Positions 1-7,181 of a stretch of DNA of 9,224 nt are shown in pieces. The position numbers were made by a program, and so were the translations under genes. This DNA comes from Paramuribaculum sp. GTDB taxonomy: Bacteria; Bacteroidota; Bacteroidia; Bacteroidales; Muribaculaceae. The notes beneath the pieces are model-generated. The model was given only the letters and a program-made list of their open reading frames with translations, had not been told where the DNA came from and did no database searches. The stretch is taken from the NCBI GenBank assembly GCA_029062075.1, contig JAIDQW010000360.1, positions 1-9,224 of the forward strand. Direction: 5' to 3'. Positions within the stretch are counted from its first letter, which is position 1. The number at the start of each line of letters is the position of its first letter.

Positions 1-765
1 GGTCTCTTCCGGAATCACCTCCACCTTATCGCCGATAATCATTCTGGTCATGGCGGAGCACCCCTTGAAAATACCTTTACCAATCCGGGTGACATTATTA
101 GGAATCACTTTGTAAGGCGATCCTTCAGGAATACCTATGAAATTGGTACAGTTGTAAAACACATAGTCACCGAATTCCAGATCGGGGTCTTCCCCGCCGT
201 TGTCATCACTGTACAATATAACGTCTATGACATGAATATCGGTCTCCGCCATAGCATAGTCGCCTATCTTATCCACTGTCGCTCTATGAATAACTCCGTC
301 GCGGGTAAGATATGTGGAGGTCATTACAGACAGGGCTGAGTGAAACAAATCATAATCACCATAATCGCCATACCGTTCTGAAAATGTGGGTACAAATTTA
401 CTTAAATAGAAGAGCTGGTCATTATGAATAATACCTGCCCAGCCACCCCAGGGATAATATGCAGCTATTTCCGGGATTTCGTCAGTGGTTAATTCCACCT
501 CACCCTCTTTAGAGCGAGGATAGGTCAGAATCACATTCCAGTCCTTGGCATTCAAATCTTTTACTATGTACCAGAATTCGAGGTTATGCTTGTTTACACC
601 TGACAGATTCTCCTTACCATAGTCCTCTTTCGAAGCGTGAACCTGCACGTGACTTCCGTCTAATGCAAATCCTTTCTCTTGGGCACTGACTGAGAATGAT
701 ACTGATAATCCCAATCCTGCAAAAAAAACTACAACTACAGCTTTTAATATCTTAATTAATCCCAT
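1..765 (-). CDS. Secreted BspA-like leucine-rich-repeat protein, 3' end beyond window
   Basis: An open frame of 255 codons starts at ATG 765 and runs through the left edge without a stop. The first 28 residues form a signal peptide: Lys5 and Lys8, a hydrophobic core (AVVVVFFAGLGL), and a likely signal peptidase I site after Val-Ser-Ala28. No lipobox is seen. Residues 30-160 are an aromatic-rich region that I do not recognise (for example YYPWGGW at 103-109). From about residue 164 the pattern becomes that of BspA-type (LRR_5) leucine-rich repeats: IGDYAM at 167, FGDYVFYNC at 198-206, and IGKGIFKGCSAMTRMII at 228-244, with the usual Gly-x-x-x-Phe-x-x-Cys spacing. Such proteins are exported and often bind host or matrix ligands. 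The exact role is unknown, and any C-terminal sorting domain lies outside the window. It is transcribed in the same direction as the frd operon but separated from it by a terminator-like hairpin. Confidence 0.85.
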   Translation of the reverse strand, partial: MGLIKILKAVVVVFFAGLGLSVSFSVSAQEKGFALDGSHVQVHASKEDYGKENLSGVNKHNLEFWYIVKDLNAKDWNVILTYPRSKEGEVELTTDEIPEIAAYYPWGGWAGIIHNDQLFYLSKFVPTFSERYGDYGDYDLFHSALSVMTSTYLTRDGVIHRATVDKIGDYAMAETDIHVIDVILYSDDNGGEDPDLEFGDYVFYNCTNFIGIPEGSPYKVIPNNVTRIGKGIFKGCSAMTRMIIGDKVEVIPEET

Positions 766-777
766 TTTACTTCTCTA

Positions 778-827
778 TTGCAAAATCTGTGTGAACATCA
801 CACAATTAGTCCAATGTGTTGCAAAAT
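778..827. repeat. 9-bp direct repeat TTGCAAAAT flanking the palindrome upstream of the LRR gene
   Basis: TTGCAAAAT occurs at 778-786 and again at 819-827, 41 bp apart and so about four helical turns. The two copies bracket the palindrome at 788-804 in the leader/promoter of the LRR protein gene. They could be a paired regulator site, but a 9-mer recurring in an AT-rich stretch can also be chance. Confidence 0.3.
788..804. promoter_or_regulatory. Palindrome TGTGTGA-N3-TCACACA upstream of the LRR gene, possible operator
   Basis: A perfect inverted repeat with 7-bp arms and a 3-bp spacer ends 23 bp before the start codon of the LRR protein gene. The half-sites contain TGTGA/TCACA, the half-site of CRP-type regulators, but the spacer is 3 bp rather than the 6 bp of the enterobacterial CRP site. 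It could bind a dimeric regulator or form a short hairpin in the leader. No clean TAnnTTTG with a correctly spaced -33 element was found here; TTATTTTG (minus strand, 829-822) is the nearest. The function is inferred from symmetry and position only. Confidence 0.4.
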
Positions 828-913
828 AAACGAATTACGGCAAGGTTTATTTAATCCCCTGTATTAAAAATGGTTAAACAATCGACCCACATCTCTATCC
901 ATTTAATATGCAA

Positions 914-947
914 GAGAGGCGTGACCGTTTGTTTGGTCACGCCTCTC
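914..947 (-). terminator. Strong hairpin downstream of frdB, likely operon terminator
   Basis: A 13-bp perfect stem (914-926 with 935-947) encloses an 8-nt loop and starts 26 nt beyond the frdB stop codon. No uninterrupted T-tract follows on the minus strand (TTGCATATTAAAT), so it may act as a terminator of moderate strength or as a 3'-end stabiliser. Its position between the operon and the next minus-strand gene fits transcript termination. Confidence 0.75.
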
Positions 948-973
948 CGTTAAGATATTTATTGCAACTGATA

Positions 974-1729
974 TCAGTCAGCGCATTTTGCTTTTACAAA
1001 TTCGCGGTTGAGACGCGCGATATTGCTCAGAGGAATGTTTTTGGGGCATTCTGCCGCACAAGCTCCGGTGTTGGTGCAGTTGCCGAAACCGAGCTCATCC
1101 ATTTTCTTGACCATAGCGCGGGCACGACGCTTGCGCTCCACCTGTCCCTGGGGGAGAAGTGCGAACTGGCTCACCTTAGCTGACACGAAGAGCATTGCTG
1201 AACCGTTTTTGCAAGCTGCCACACAAGCACCGCAGCCAATACAGGTTGCAGAGTCCATAGCCACATCAGCAACTTCTTTTGAAATTGGAGTGGCATTTGC
1301 ATCAGGAGCTCCGCCGCAGTTGAACGATACATAACCGCCCGCCTGCTGAATCTGGTCAAAAGCATTGCGGTTTACCATTAGGTCACGAATCACCGGGAAG
1401 GCTGCTGAACGCCAAGGCTCGATTGTGATAGTGTCGCCATCGTTGAACTTACGCATGTGTAGCTGACAGGTTGTTATGCCCTGCACCGGTCCGTGGGGAT
1501 GACCGTTGATATAGAGCGAGCACATTCCGCAGATACCTTCGCGGCAGTCGCTGTCAAACACAACAGGCTCTTCTCCTTTTTCAACAAGCTGCTGGTTGAG
1601 CATGTCAAGCATTTCGAGGAAGCTGCTGCCTGTCGACACATTGTCGAGGTGATATGTGGCGAACTGGCCTTTTTCCTTAGGACCACGTTGACGCCAAATT
1701 TTCAGGTTTACGCTGATTGTTGTTTCCAT
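974..1729 (-). CDS. frdB: Fumarate reductase/succinate dehydrogenase iron-sulfur subunit (FrdB/SdhB)
   Basis: This 251-residue protein is the electron-transfer subunit that carries electrons between the flavin in FrdA and the haems in FrdC, on the cytoplasmic face of the membrane. The N-terminal ferredoxin-like domain has the [2Fe-2S] ligands Cys62, Cys67, Cys70 and Cys88 (CREGICGMC motif). The C-terminal domain has CIGCGAC at 163-169 and a CP at 228-229 for the [4Fe-4S] cluster, with Cys173, Cys218 and Cys224 for the [3Fe-4S] cluster. Assignment of ligands to clusters follows the known SdhB/FrdB arrangement. Length and motifs are normal and the gene is complete. It is the last gene of the frdCAB operon, 69 nt after frdA, and the gap contains a hairpin. 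Sequence alone does not separate fumarate reductase from succinate dehydrogenase. An anaerobic Bacteroidales context favours fumarate reduction. Confidence 0.97.
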   Translation of the reverse strand: METTISVNLKIWRQRGPKEKGQFATYHLDNVSTGSSFLEMLDMLNQQLVEKGEEPVVFDSDCREGICGMCSLYINGHPHGPVQGITTCQLHMRKFNDGDTITIEPWRSAAFPVIRDLMVNRNAFDQIQQAGGYVSFNCGGAPDANATPISKEVADVAMDSATCIGCGACVAACKNGSAMLFVSAKVSQFALLPQGQVERKRRARAMVKKMDELGFGNCTNTGACAAECPKNIPLSNIARLNREFVKAKCAD

Positions 1730-1757
1730 TTGATATGATTTTTATTTGGTAGGCTTT

Positions 1758-1778
1758 GCCGGCGGATTTTCCACCGGC
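1758..1778 (-). promoter_or_regulatory. Intercistronic RNA hairpin between frdA and frdB
   Basis: On the minus strand the sequence folds into a 9-bp stem with a 3-nt loop (GCCGGUGGA / UCCGCCGGC, including one G-U pair). It lies 20 nt after the frdA stop and 28 nt before the frdB start. No T-tract follows, so a full terminator is unlikely. Partial attenuation, processing or stabilisation of the upstream message would fit. Confidence 0.55.
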
Positions 1779-1798
1779 ACAACCCCGTGGTTTAATGT

Positions 1799-3826
1799 TT
1801 ATGACTTATAGTTACGTGTCTGCACCTGGATAGCTTCATATTTGAGAGGCTCTTTGAGGAGCACCGGTTTCTCATTGTCGCCGGTGTATTTCCAGCAGCT
1901 CACATACATATAGTGTTCATCGTCACGCTTGGCTTCGCCGTCAGCTGTCTGATACTCCTCACGGAAGTGAGCGCCACAGCTTTCGTTACGGTGGAGAGCA
2001 TCAATAGCCATCATCTTAGCCATAACGAGGAAGTCCTCAAGACGAAGCGCCTTTTCGAGTTCGGTGTTGAGATCGTTAGCGCTACCTACGATGCGTAGGT
2101 CATTGTAGAACTCCTTGCGAACATCTTCAAGCTCTTCGAGTGCCTGAACGAGGGTCTGGAGTGTGCGGCCCATACCAACGAGGTTCCACATCACATGACC
2201 GAGACGCTTGTGAATTTCATCGGGGCTCTTTGTACCCTTGATAGCCATGAGTTTTGCAATACGGTCCTCAACATCCTTCTGAGCTTTGTCAAACTCCGGG
2301 GTATCGGTGGTGAAATGAGGCACCTTGATCTGGTCGCTCAGATAGTTCTGCATTGTGTAAGGCAGAACGAAGTAACCGTCGGCAAGACCCTGCATGAGTG
2401 CTGAAGCACCGAGACGGTTTGCACCGTGGTCAGAGAAGTTACACTCACCGATTGCGAAGAGACCCTTGATTGAGGTCTGGAGCTCGTAGTCAACCCAGAT
2501 ACCGCCCATTGTGTAGTGGCTGGCGGGGAAGATCATCATCGGTGTTTCGTAGGGATTGTCATCAGAAATCATCTGATACATATCGAAGAGGTTGCCGTAA
2601 CGGTCGCGGACAACATCGGCACCGAGACGCTGGATAGCATACTTGAAGTCAAGATATACAGCGTTGCCGGTTCCTACACCGTAGCCTGCATCACAACGCT
2701 CTTTAGCTGCGCGGCTTGCGATATCGCGGGGGCAGAGGTTACCGAATGCGGGATAGCGGCGTTCCAGATAGAAGTCGCGGTCCTCATCGGGAATATCGGT
2801 CGGCTTTTTCTTGCCGGCGCGGATTGCCTCGGCATCTTCTTTTTTCTTGGGCACCCATATACGACCGTCGTTACGGAGAGATTCGCTCATAAGTGTGAGC
2901 TTGGACTGATCCTCACCATGAACGGGGATACAGGTGGGGTGAATCTGAGTGAAAGCGAGATTAGAGAGGTAAGCGCCTTTCTTAAATGCCTGGATAGCGG
3001 CAGAGCCGTTACAACCCATAGCGTTTGTTGAAAGGAAGAATGTGCGTCCGTAGCCTCCGGTTGCGAGAACAACTGCGTGAGCGGCATAGCGTTCGAGCTC
3101 ACCGGTTACGAGGTTACGCACGATAATACCACGTGCACGACCGTCAATAATAACAAGGTCAAGCATCTCGCGGCGGTTGTATGACTTAACCTGACCTTTC
3201 TGAATCTGACGGTTGAGTGAAGCGTATGCACCAAGAAGGAGCTGCTGACCTGTCTGACCCTTAGCGTAGAATGTACGGCTCACCTGCGCACCGCCGAATG
3301 AGCGGTTTGCAAGAAGACCGCCGTATTCACGGGCAAAAGGCACACCCTGCTGCACGCACTGGTCGATTATATTGTTTGACACTTCTGCCAGACGGTAAAC
3401 ATTTGCCTCACGGCTGCGGAAGTCACCGCCTTTAACTGTGTCGTAGAACAGGCGATAAACCGAGTCACCGTCATTCTGGTAATCCTTGGCTGCGTTGATA
3501 CCGCCCTGAGCTGCGATAGAGTGAGCGCGGCGGGGGCTATCCTGAATGCAGAAGTTTGACACATTGAAGCCGAGTTCGGCAAGGGTTGATGCCGCTGATG
3601 CACCTGCAAGACCTGTGCCTACCACAATCACATCAAGATTGCGCTTGTTGGCGGGATTGACAAGTTTCTGATGAGCCTTGTAGTTGGTCCATTTTTCTGC
3701 GATAGGACCTTCGGGCACCTTAGAGTCAATCTGATATTCGGGGAGCTTGGAGGATTCGATGTCGGCGTAATCCTTCATTATAGGGGTTGAATCAATCATT
3801 CCCTCTACACTTTTTAAGTCTGCCAT
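1799..3826 (-). CDS. frdA: Fumarate reductase/succinate dehydrogenase flavoprotein subunit (FrdA/SdhA)
   Basis: This 675-residue protein is the catalytic subunit that interconverts fumarate and succinate at a covalently bound FAD in the cytoplasm. The dinucleotide-binding GxGxxG is at 70-75 ([10 protein letters not shown]). The predicted flavin-linked His is His102 in [11 protein letters not shown]. Substrate-site residues include His296 (IHPT), the catalytic-arginine motif CPRDIASR with Arg367, and His437 in HYTMGG. The C-terminal FAD segment is [18 protein letters not shown] at 460-477. A Lys/Asp-rich insert at about 326-350 belongs to the Bacillus/Bacteroides-type subfamily. The first ~33 residues, before IDSKVPEGP, look like an extension relative to what I recall of Bacteroides relatives. 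Met10 and Met17 are alternative starts, but Met1 gives the tight 17-nt gap to frdC. The partners are FrdC upstream and FrdB downstream. Confidence 0.97.
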   Translation of the reverse strand: MADLKSVEGMIDSTPIMKDYADIESSKLPEYQIDSKVPEGPIAEKWTNYKAHQKLVNPANKRNLDVIVVGTGLAGASAASTLAELGFNVSNFCIQDSPRRAHSIAAQGGINAAKDYQNDGDSVYRLFYDTVKGGDFRSREANVYRLAEVSNNIIDQCVQQGVPFAREYGGLLANRSFGGAQVSRTFYAKGQTGQQLLLGAYASLNRQIQKGQVKSYNRREMLDLVIIDGRARGIIVRNLVTGELERYAAHAVVLATGGYGRTFFLSTNAMGCNGSAAIQAFKKGAYLSNLAFTQIHPTCIPVHGEDQSKLTLMSESLRNDGRIWVPKKKEDAEAIRAGKKKPTDIPDEDRDFYLERRYPAFGNLCPRDIASRAAKERCDAGYGVGTGNAVYLDFKYAIQRLGADVVRDRYGNLFDMYQMISDDNPYETPMMIFPASHYTMGGIWVDYELQTSIKGLFAIGECNFSDHGANRLGASALMQGLADGYFVLPYTMQNYLSDQIKVPHFTTDTPEFDKAQKDVEDRIAKLMAIKGTKSPDEIHKRLGHVMWNLVGMGRTLQTLVQALEELEDVRKEFYNDLRIVGSANDLNTELEKALRLEDFLVMAKMMAIDALHRNESCGAHFREEYQTADGEAKRDDEHYMYVSCWKYTGDNEKPVLLKEPLKYEAIQVQTRNYKS

Positions 3827-3843
3827 ATCTGTGATTGTGTTAA

Positions 3844-4779
3844 TTATTCGTTAGTATTGTTTTCACACTCTGCGTCTGCACAGCCATGCTTGCCTGAACA
3901 ACCCTGCTCACCTGCGCAGTTCTGCTCGCCTGCACAACCCTGCTCACCTGCGCAGTTCTGTTCGCCTGCACAGCCCTGTTCGCTGCAAGAAGCTTCTTCG
4001 CTGAACGGTTCACCGGCATTGAACACATCGGTGTCAAGCACATTTGCTGCGCTTTTCCACTCGTAGTAATCCTTAAGCTGTGTTTCAAAAGCGTTCTCAC
4101 GGTTTGCACGGACTGTAAACACAATTGCCTGGGCGATGAAAAGACCTACCACAATTGTGGTCCACCAGCATCCGATACATTTGAGACGCTTGATCCAGAT
4201 ATCATTATCCCAACCGGCGCTCTGGAACATTGACCAGAAGCCATGGTTCATGTGAAACCACAGGGCTACGAAACCGATTATATAAACAATAGGAGTCCAC
4301 ACCTGAGAGAAAGCAAGCTGGATAAACATTGTGCCTGCTGCCGGGGGAACTTCAACACCGTTCACCTCATACTCGCAGCCGAGAATTTCAGCAAGCTGCA
4401 TCTTTGCCCAGAACTGGATGAAGTGAACAACAAGAAACGCAAGAATAACGATACCGAGAACAAGCATGTTTTTGCTTGACCACTCAACCTGCTTGGGGCG
4501 GCTGGTCACTGCGTAACGGTCTGCACCGCGAGCTTTACGGTTCTGGAGGGTGAGCCAAACTGCATAAATGATATGGATAACAACGAGAGCTGCAAGACCC
4601 ACGGTTGCTACCAATGCATACCAGTTTGCACCGAGAAATTCACACACTGCGTTATAGCCCTGAGGCCAGAACAGCGCGACACCGTTCATCAGACAGTGGA
4701 ATGTTACGAATAGGATAAGGCAAGCTCCTGTGATAGCCATCACAAGCTTCCTTCCTATGGATGAGGATGTTAACCACAT
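3844..4779 (-). CDS. frdC: Fumarate reductase/succinate dehydrogenase cytochrome b subunit with Cys-repeat tail (FrdC/SdhC)
   Basis: This 311-residue protein is the membrane anchor that binds two b-type haems and menaquinone/menaquinol and docks FrdA-FrdB on the cytoplasmic side. Five membrane helices lie at about 13-33, 53-78, 103-127, 151-175 and 204-224. Likely haem-ligand histidines are His28, His69, His119 and His176 or His179, matching the four-His pattern of the b558-type family. Positive charges (Arg10/Lys11, residues 81-103, Lys197-Lys200) place the N-terminus inside and the C-terminus outside. Residues 225-311 form a long extracytoplasmic tail. Its end has eight Cys at 265, 270, 276, 282, 288, 294, 300 and 305, built from [12 protein letters not shown] hexapeptides. 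The core ends near residue 240, so the tail is an add-on to the usual subunit. Its function is unknown; metal binding or disulfides are possible. It is the first gene of the operon, with a promoter upstream. Confidence 0.95.
   Translation of the reverse strand: MWLTSSSIGRKLVMAITGACLILFVTFHCLMNGVALFWPQGYNAVCEFLGANWYALVATVGLAALVVIHIIYAVWLTLQNRKARGADRYAVTSRPKQVEWSSKNMLVLGIVILAFLVVHFIQFWAKMQLAEILGCEYEVNGVEVPPAAGTMFIQLAFSQVWTPIVYIIGFVALWFHMNHGFWSMFQSAGWDNDIWIKRLKCIGCWWTTIVVGLFIAQAIVFTVRANRENAFETQLKDYYEWKSAANVLDTDVFNAGEPFSEEASCSEQGCAGEQNCAGEQGCAGEQNCAGEQGCSGKHGCADAECENNTNE
3904..3975. repeat. Four tandem 18-nt repeats inside frdC
   Basis: Four contiguous 18-nt units lie at 3904-3921, 3922-3939, 3940-3957 and 3958-3975. 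Units 1 and 3 are identical; units 2 and 4 differ at two positions. There is therefore a 36-nt higher-order period, encoding (N/G)CAGEQ hexapeptides in FrdC. Degenerate units continue on both sides (3886-3903, and from 3976). Unit length is a multiple of three, so gain or loss of copies would keep the frame. Confidence 0.9.
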
Positions 4780-4809
4780 AGTGATAATGAAATTTAGATT
4801 TATTTTTCG

Positions 4810-4825
4810 GTTAATTTGAATTAAC
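4810..4825. promoter_or_regulatory. FNR-shaped palindrome in the frdC leader
   Basis: GTTAATT-TG-AATTAAC is a perfect inverted repeat with 7-bp arms. Read as TTAAT-TTGA-ATTAA it has the 5-4-5 layout of CRP/FNR-family sites (the FNR consensus is TTGAT-N4-ATCAA), with A in place of G. It lies about 12-28 nt downstream of the transcription start predicted from the promoter at 4843-4874, where a bound protein would usually repress. The region is AT-rich, so chance symmetry is possible. Confidence 0.4.
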
Positions 4826-4842
4826 GGAGCTTATACGTTCTG

Positions 4843-4874
4843 CAAAAGTAAATTAAATTAGCCATCATTCCAAC
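4843..4874 (-). promoter_or_regulatory. Bacteroides-type promoter for frdCAB
   Basis: On the minus strand TACTTTTG (4850-4843) matches the -7 consensus TAnnTTTG exactly. GTTG (4874-4871) matches three of four bases of the -33 TTTG element, with the canonical 20-nt spacing. The predicted start is near 4837, giving a leader of about 58 nt before the frdC ATG. Confidence 0.65.
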
Positions 4875-4876
4875 GA

Positions 4877-4896
4877 TTAAAGAAAAAAATCTTTAA
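4877..4896. promoter_or_regulatory. Palindrome TTAAAGA-N6-TCTTTAA between divergent promoters
   Basis: The 7-bp arms are perfect and the spacer is six adenines; flanking CG dinucleotides extend the symmetry with one bulged A (4874-4898). It sits directly upstream of the frdC -33 element, at about -40 to -59 relative to the predicted frdC start, and about 60-80 bp upstream of the predicted hexosaminidase start. That placement suits an activator or a shared regulator. The role is inferred from symmetry and position. Confidence 0.35.
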
Positions 4897-4943
4897 CGCT
4901 TCCAAAACATTTTGCTCAGAACGGCTTCTCCGCTTTTTTTCAT

Positions 4944-4951
4944 TATATTTG
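4944..4951 (+). promoter_or_regulatory. Promoter -7 element for the hexosaminidase operon
   Basis: TATATTTG is an exact TAnnTTTG match, 29 nt before the ATG at 4981, giving a short AT-rich leader of about 24 nt. No TTTG lies at the 19-21 nt spacing expected for a -33 element. The nearest, at 4911-4914, is 29 nt away, so activation by a bound regulator is possible. Confidence 0.5.
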
Positions 4952-4980
4952 CAACTTAAATATCAATTTTTCTTTTCCTG

Positions 4981-7179
4981 ATGAAAATACCGTGCTTTTT
5001 GAGAAACATTGCCCTTGGAGCGGCTTTATGTTTTGTGCCTCTTGCCGGAGTTGCTGAAATATCTGTTATTCCGGCACCGGAATCTGTAGTTGAGAATCCC
5101 GGATCATTCCGACTGTCTAAAACCACCTCAATAGGTTATCTTGATGAGGCGTCTAAGGAATATGCCGAGTATCTCCAAGGCGTTCTTGAAGCTTCTACCG
5201 GCATGACAATCCCTGTGAAAAATGGCAAGGCTACCATAACACTCGGCATTAATACGGACAAAGTGAAGGATGCTGAAGGTTACACGCTTGACGTCACACA
5301 GAAGGTGGTAACCGTTACCGGTGCAGATGCAGCCGGCGTTTTCTATGGCATACAATCTTTCCTCCAGTTGCTCCCCTCTGAAGTTTATTCGGCTCACCCG
5401 GTCAAGGGGGTTGAATGGACTGCGCCGTGTGTAAGCATCACCGATGCTCCGGAGCGCCCATGGCGTGGAATGATGCTCGATGTGGCAAGATATTTCCATG
5501 ATAAGGATTATGTGAAGCATTTCATTGACATGATGGCTATGTACAAGCTGAACAAGCTTCAGTTTCACCTCATCGATGATTCAGGCTGGAGACTTGAAAG
5601 CAAGAAGTACCCTCGTCTCACAGAGGTAGGTGCATACGCCGGACCGGAGCACAATAAGCTTGGCGGTTATTACACACAGGAAGATATCAAGGAGATAATC
5701 GAGTACGGAAGACTTCGTAATGTTGAAATAATTCCCGAAATCGAGTTTCCTGCCCACATTCTGTCGGCTATTGTTGCATATCCCTGGCTCTCATGCACAG
5801 GATTGCAGCATGAACTCCCCCGCCAGCACTTTATCAGCCGCGACCTGCTTTGCGTCGGCAAAGAGAGTTCAATGAAGTTTCTCCGCGATATTCTTGACGA
5901 AACGGTAGAGCTATTCCCCTCACATTATATTAATATAGGTGGTGACGAAGCTGTTTATACCCGCTGGGAAGAGTGTCCCGACTGTCAGGCACTTATGAAA
6001 AAGGAGGGTCTGACCAAAGCTTCGGAGCTTCAGGGCTGGCTAACCAATGAGGTCGCCAAGATGATGGCGGAGAAAAACCGCACGGTTATCGGATGGGAAG
6101 AGATTATCACTCGCGGTAAGGTTGACACTCCGGTTGTGGCACTGATCTGGCACAACGTAAGCGACTCAACCATGGCAATGCCTGACGGACATAAAGCCAT
6201 TCTCACTCCTGCCACACACATGTACCTTGATTTTCCCGAATCCTCCACTCCGGGCGAAATTAAGGCTGCGACATGGATGCCACCGATCTCACTTGAACAG
6301 TGCTACTCTATGCCGGTGAACGACTACAGCGACTCCTCAACTGTTATCGGAGTGCAGGGATGCCTCTGGAGCGACCAGTTTATTCACGGCACAGTGCTTC
6401 AGGAATTGCCGCAGCTCAACGAAAACCGTTCTGAAAACTATATTGACTACCTGACATTTCCACGCCTGATGGCTGTGTCGGAAGTCGCGTGGGGGAAGGA
6501 ATCCGACCGAGATTTCAGTGCGTTCAAGAACAGGTTGGCAGAGCATTATGCCAAAATGGACGCTAAAGGTGCCGTTTACCGTATCCCGGAACCGGAAGTG
6601 ACCTCTGTGAGTGAATCTCCTTCCGGAGTAAATTTTACCCTCGCCCCCTCTGTGCCCGGCTCTCAGATACGCTATACCGTGGATGGCACTTATCCTACCG
6701 TTCACTCACCGCTATACGATGGCAGTCCGGTGAACGCACCTTCCAAACAAGATTTTCATGCAATAACCGTTGTTGACGGCAAAAAAGTGTCGTTACCTGT
6801 TTATTATGCACCGGATTATTCCGCATACAAGCAGTACGGACAACTTGCCACTGAGTGGAATCCCTTGAAGATTCAGCCCAAACCGGCAAACTGGAATATC
6901 GATGCCACCGGCAAGATTTCAGGTAACGGAAACTACGAAATTACTTTCATCCCGCTCAAAGGTGACGCTAAAATTCATCTCGGCTCTCTGGCTATCTATA
7001 AGAGAAATGAGAAAATTGCCGAAGTTGCTGCTGACAATACCTTGACTTCAGCTCCGGTTCAATATACTTTCAGCGTTGACTCCTTTGAGGCTGGCACTCC
7101 ATTCACGGCAGTTGTTGAGCAGTGGAGTGAAAATGCCGGAGATTCACACGGGCTTGTATTTATTCGCAAGATTGATTGA
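4981..7179 (+). CDS. Secreted beta-N-acetylhexosaminidase, GH20
   Basis: This 732-residue exported enzyme is predicted to remove terminal GlcNAc or GalNAc from glycans such as mucin or N-glycan fragments in the periplasm. The signal peptide spans residues 1-25, with cleavage likely after Gly-Val-Ala. Cys17 is preceded by Leu, not a lipobox. Domains in order: the N-terminal GH20b alpha/beta domain (about 27-140), then the GH20 TIM barrel (about 157-510). The barrel has Arg170, HLIDDSGWRLE at 196-206, EFPAH at 255-259, the catalytic Asp322-Glu323 pair in GGDEA, Trp390, Tyr415 and Trp463. Next come a chitobiase C-terminal-like Fn3 module (about 541-605, with RYTVDGTYPT) and a beta-rich C-terminal region (about 610-732) that I cannot name. 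Asp322 would orient the acetamido group and Glu323 would act as acid/base in the substrate-assisted mechanism. It heads an apparent operon with the DUF2461 gene and mutS, divergent from frdCAB. Confidence 0.95.
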   Translation: MKIPCFLRNIALGAALCFVPLAGVAEISVIPAPESVVENPGSFRLSKTTSIGYLDEASKEYAEYLQGVLEASTGMTIPVKNGKATITLGINTDKVKDAEGYTLDVTQKVVTVTGADAAGVFYGIQSFLQLLPSEVYSAHPVKGVEWTAPCVSITDAPERPWRGMMLDVARYFHDKDYVKHFIDMMAMYKLNKLQFHLIDDSGWRLESKKYPRLTEVGAYAGPEHNKLGGYYTQEDIKEIIEYGRLRNVEIIPEIEFPAHILSAIVAYPWLSCTGLQHELPRQHFISRDLLCVGKESSMKFLRDILDETVELFPSHYINIGGDEAVYTRWEECPDCQALMKKEGLTKASELQGWLTNEVAKMMAEKNRTVIGWEEIITRGKVDTPVVALIWHNVSDSTMAMPDGHKAILTPATHMYLDFPESSTPGEIKAATWMPPISLEQCYSMPVNDYSDSSTVIGVQGCLWSDQFIHGTVLQELPQLNENRSENYIDYLTFPRLMAVSEVAWGKESDRDFSAFKNRLAEHYAKMDAKGAVYRIPEPEVTSVSESPSGVNFTLAPSVPGSQIRYTVDGTYPTVHSPLYDGSPVNAPSKQDFHAITVVDGKKVSLPVYYAPDYSAYKQYGQLATEWNPLKIQPKPANWNIDATGKISGNGNYEITFIPLKGDAKIHLGSLAIYKRNEKIAEVAADNTLTSAPVQYTFSVDSFEAGTPFTAVVEQWSENAGDSHGLVFIRKID

Positions 7180-7181
7180 TA

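Noticed and set aside
2516..3031. Plus-strand open frame of 171 codons opposite frdA
   Set aside because: It lies wholly antisense to the strongly conserved flavoprotein coding sequence and shows no family resemblance.
3857..4066. Plus-strand frame with PCSPAQ-type Cys/Pro repeats
   Set aside because: It is the antisense reading of the frdC tandem repeat. The minus-strand frame continues seamlessly from the conserved cytochrome b core, whereas this one has no homology or context.
3840..4124. Alternative minus-strand frame with [12 protein letters not shown] repeats
   Set aside because: It is a frame-shifted reading of the same 18-nt repeat within frdC; periodic DNA keeps several frames open.
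4911..4914. TTTG as -33 element for the hexosaminidase promoter
   Set aside because: It is 29 nt from the -7 element, outside the usual 19-21 nt spacing.
5014..5031. Possible lipoprotein signal at Cys17 of the hexosaminidase
   Set aside because: The residue before Cys is Leu, which does not fit the lipobox; a signal peptidase I site after Ala25 fits better.
5128..5568. Minus-strand open frame of 146 codons opposite the hexosaminidase gene
   Set aside because: Shadow of the GH20 coding frame; no signal or promoter supports it.
7176..7181. TTG start two codons upstream of the DUF2461 ATG
   Set aside because: ATG at 7182 is a better start and still leaves tight coupling. The TTG would overlap the upstream stop for only two extra residues.
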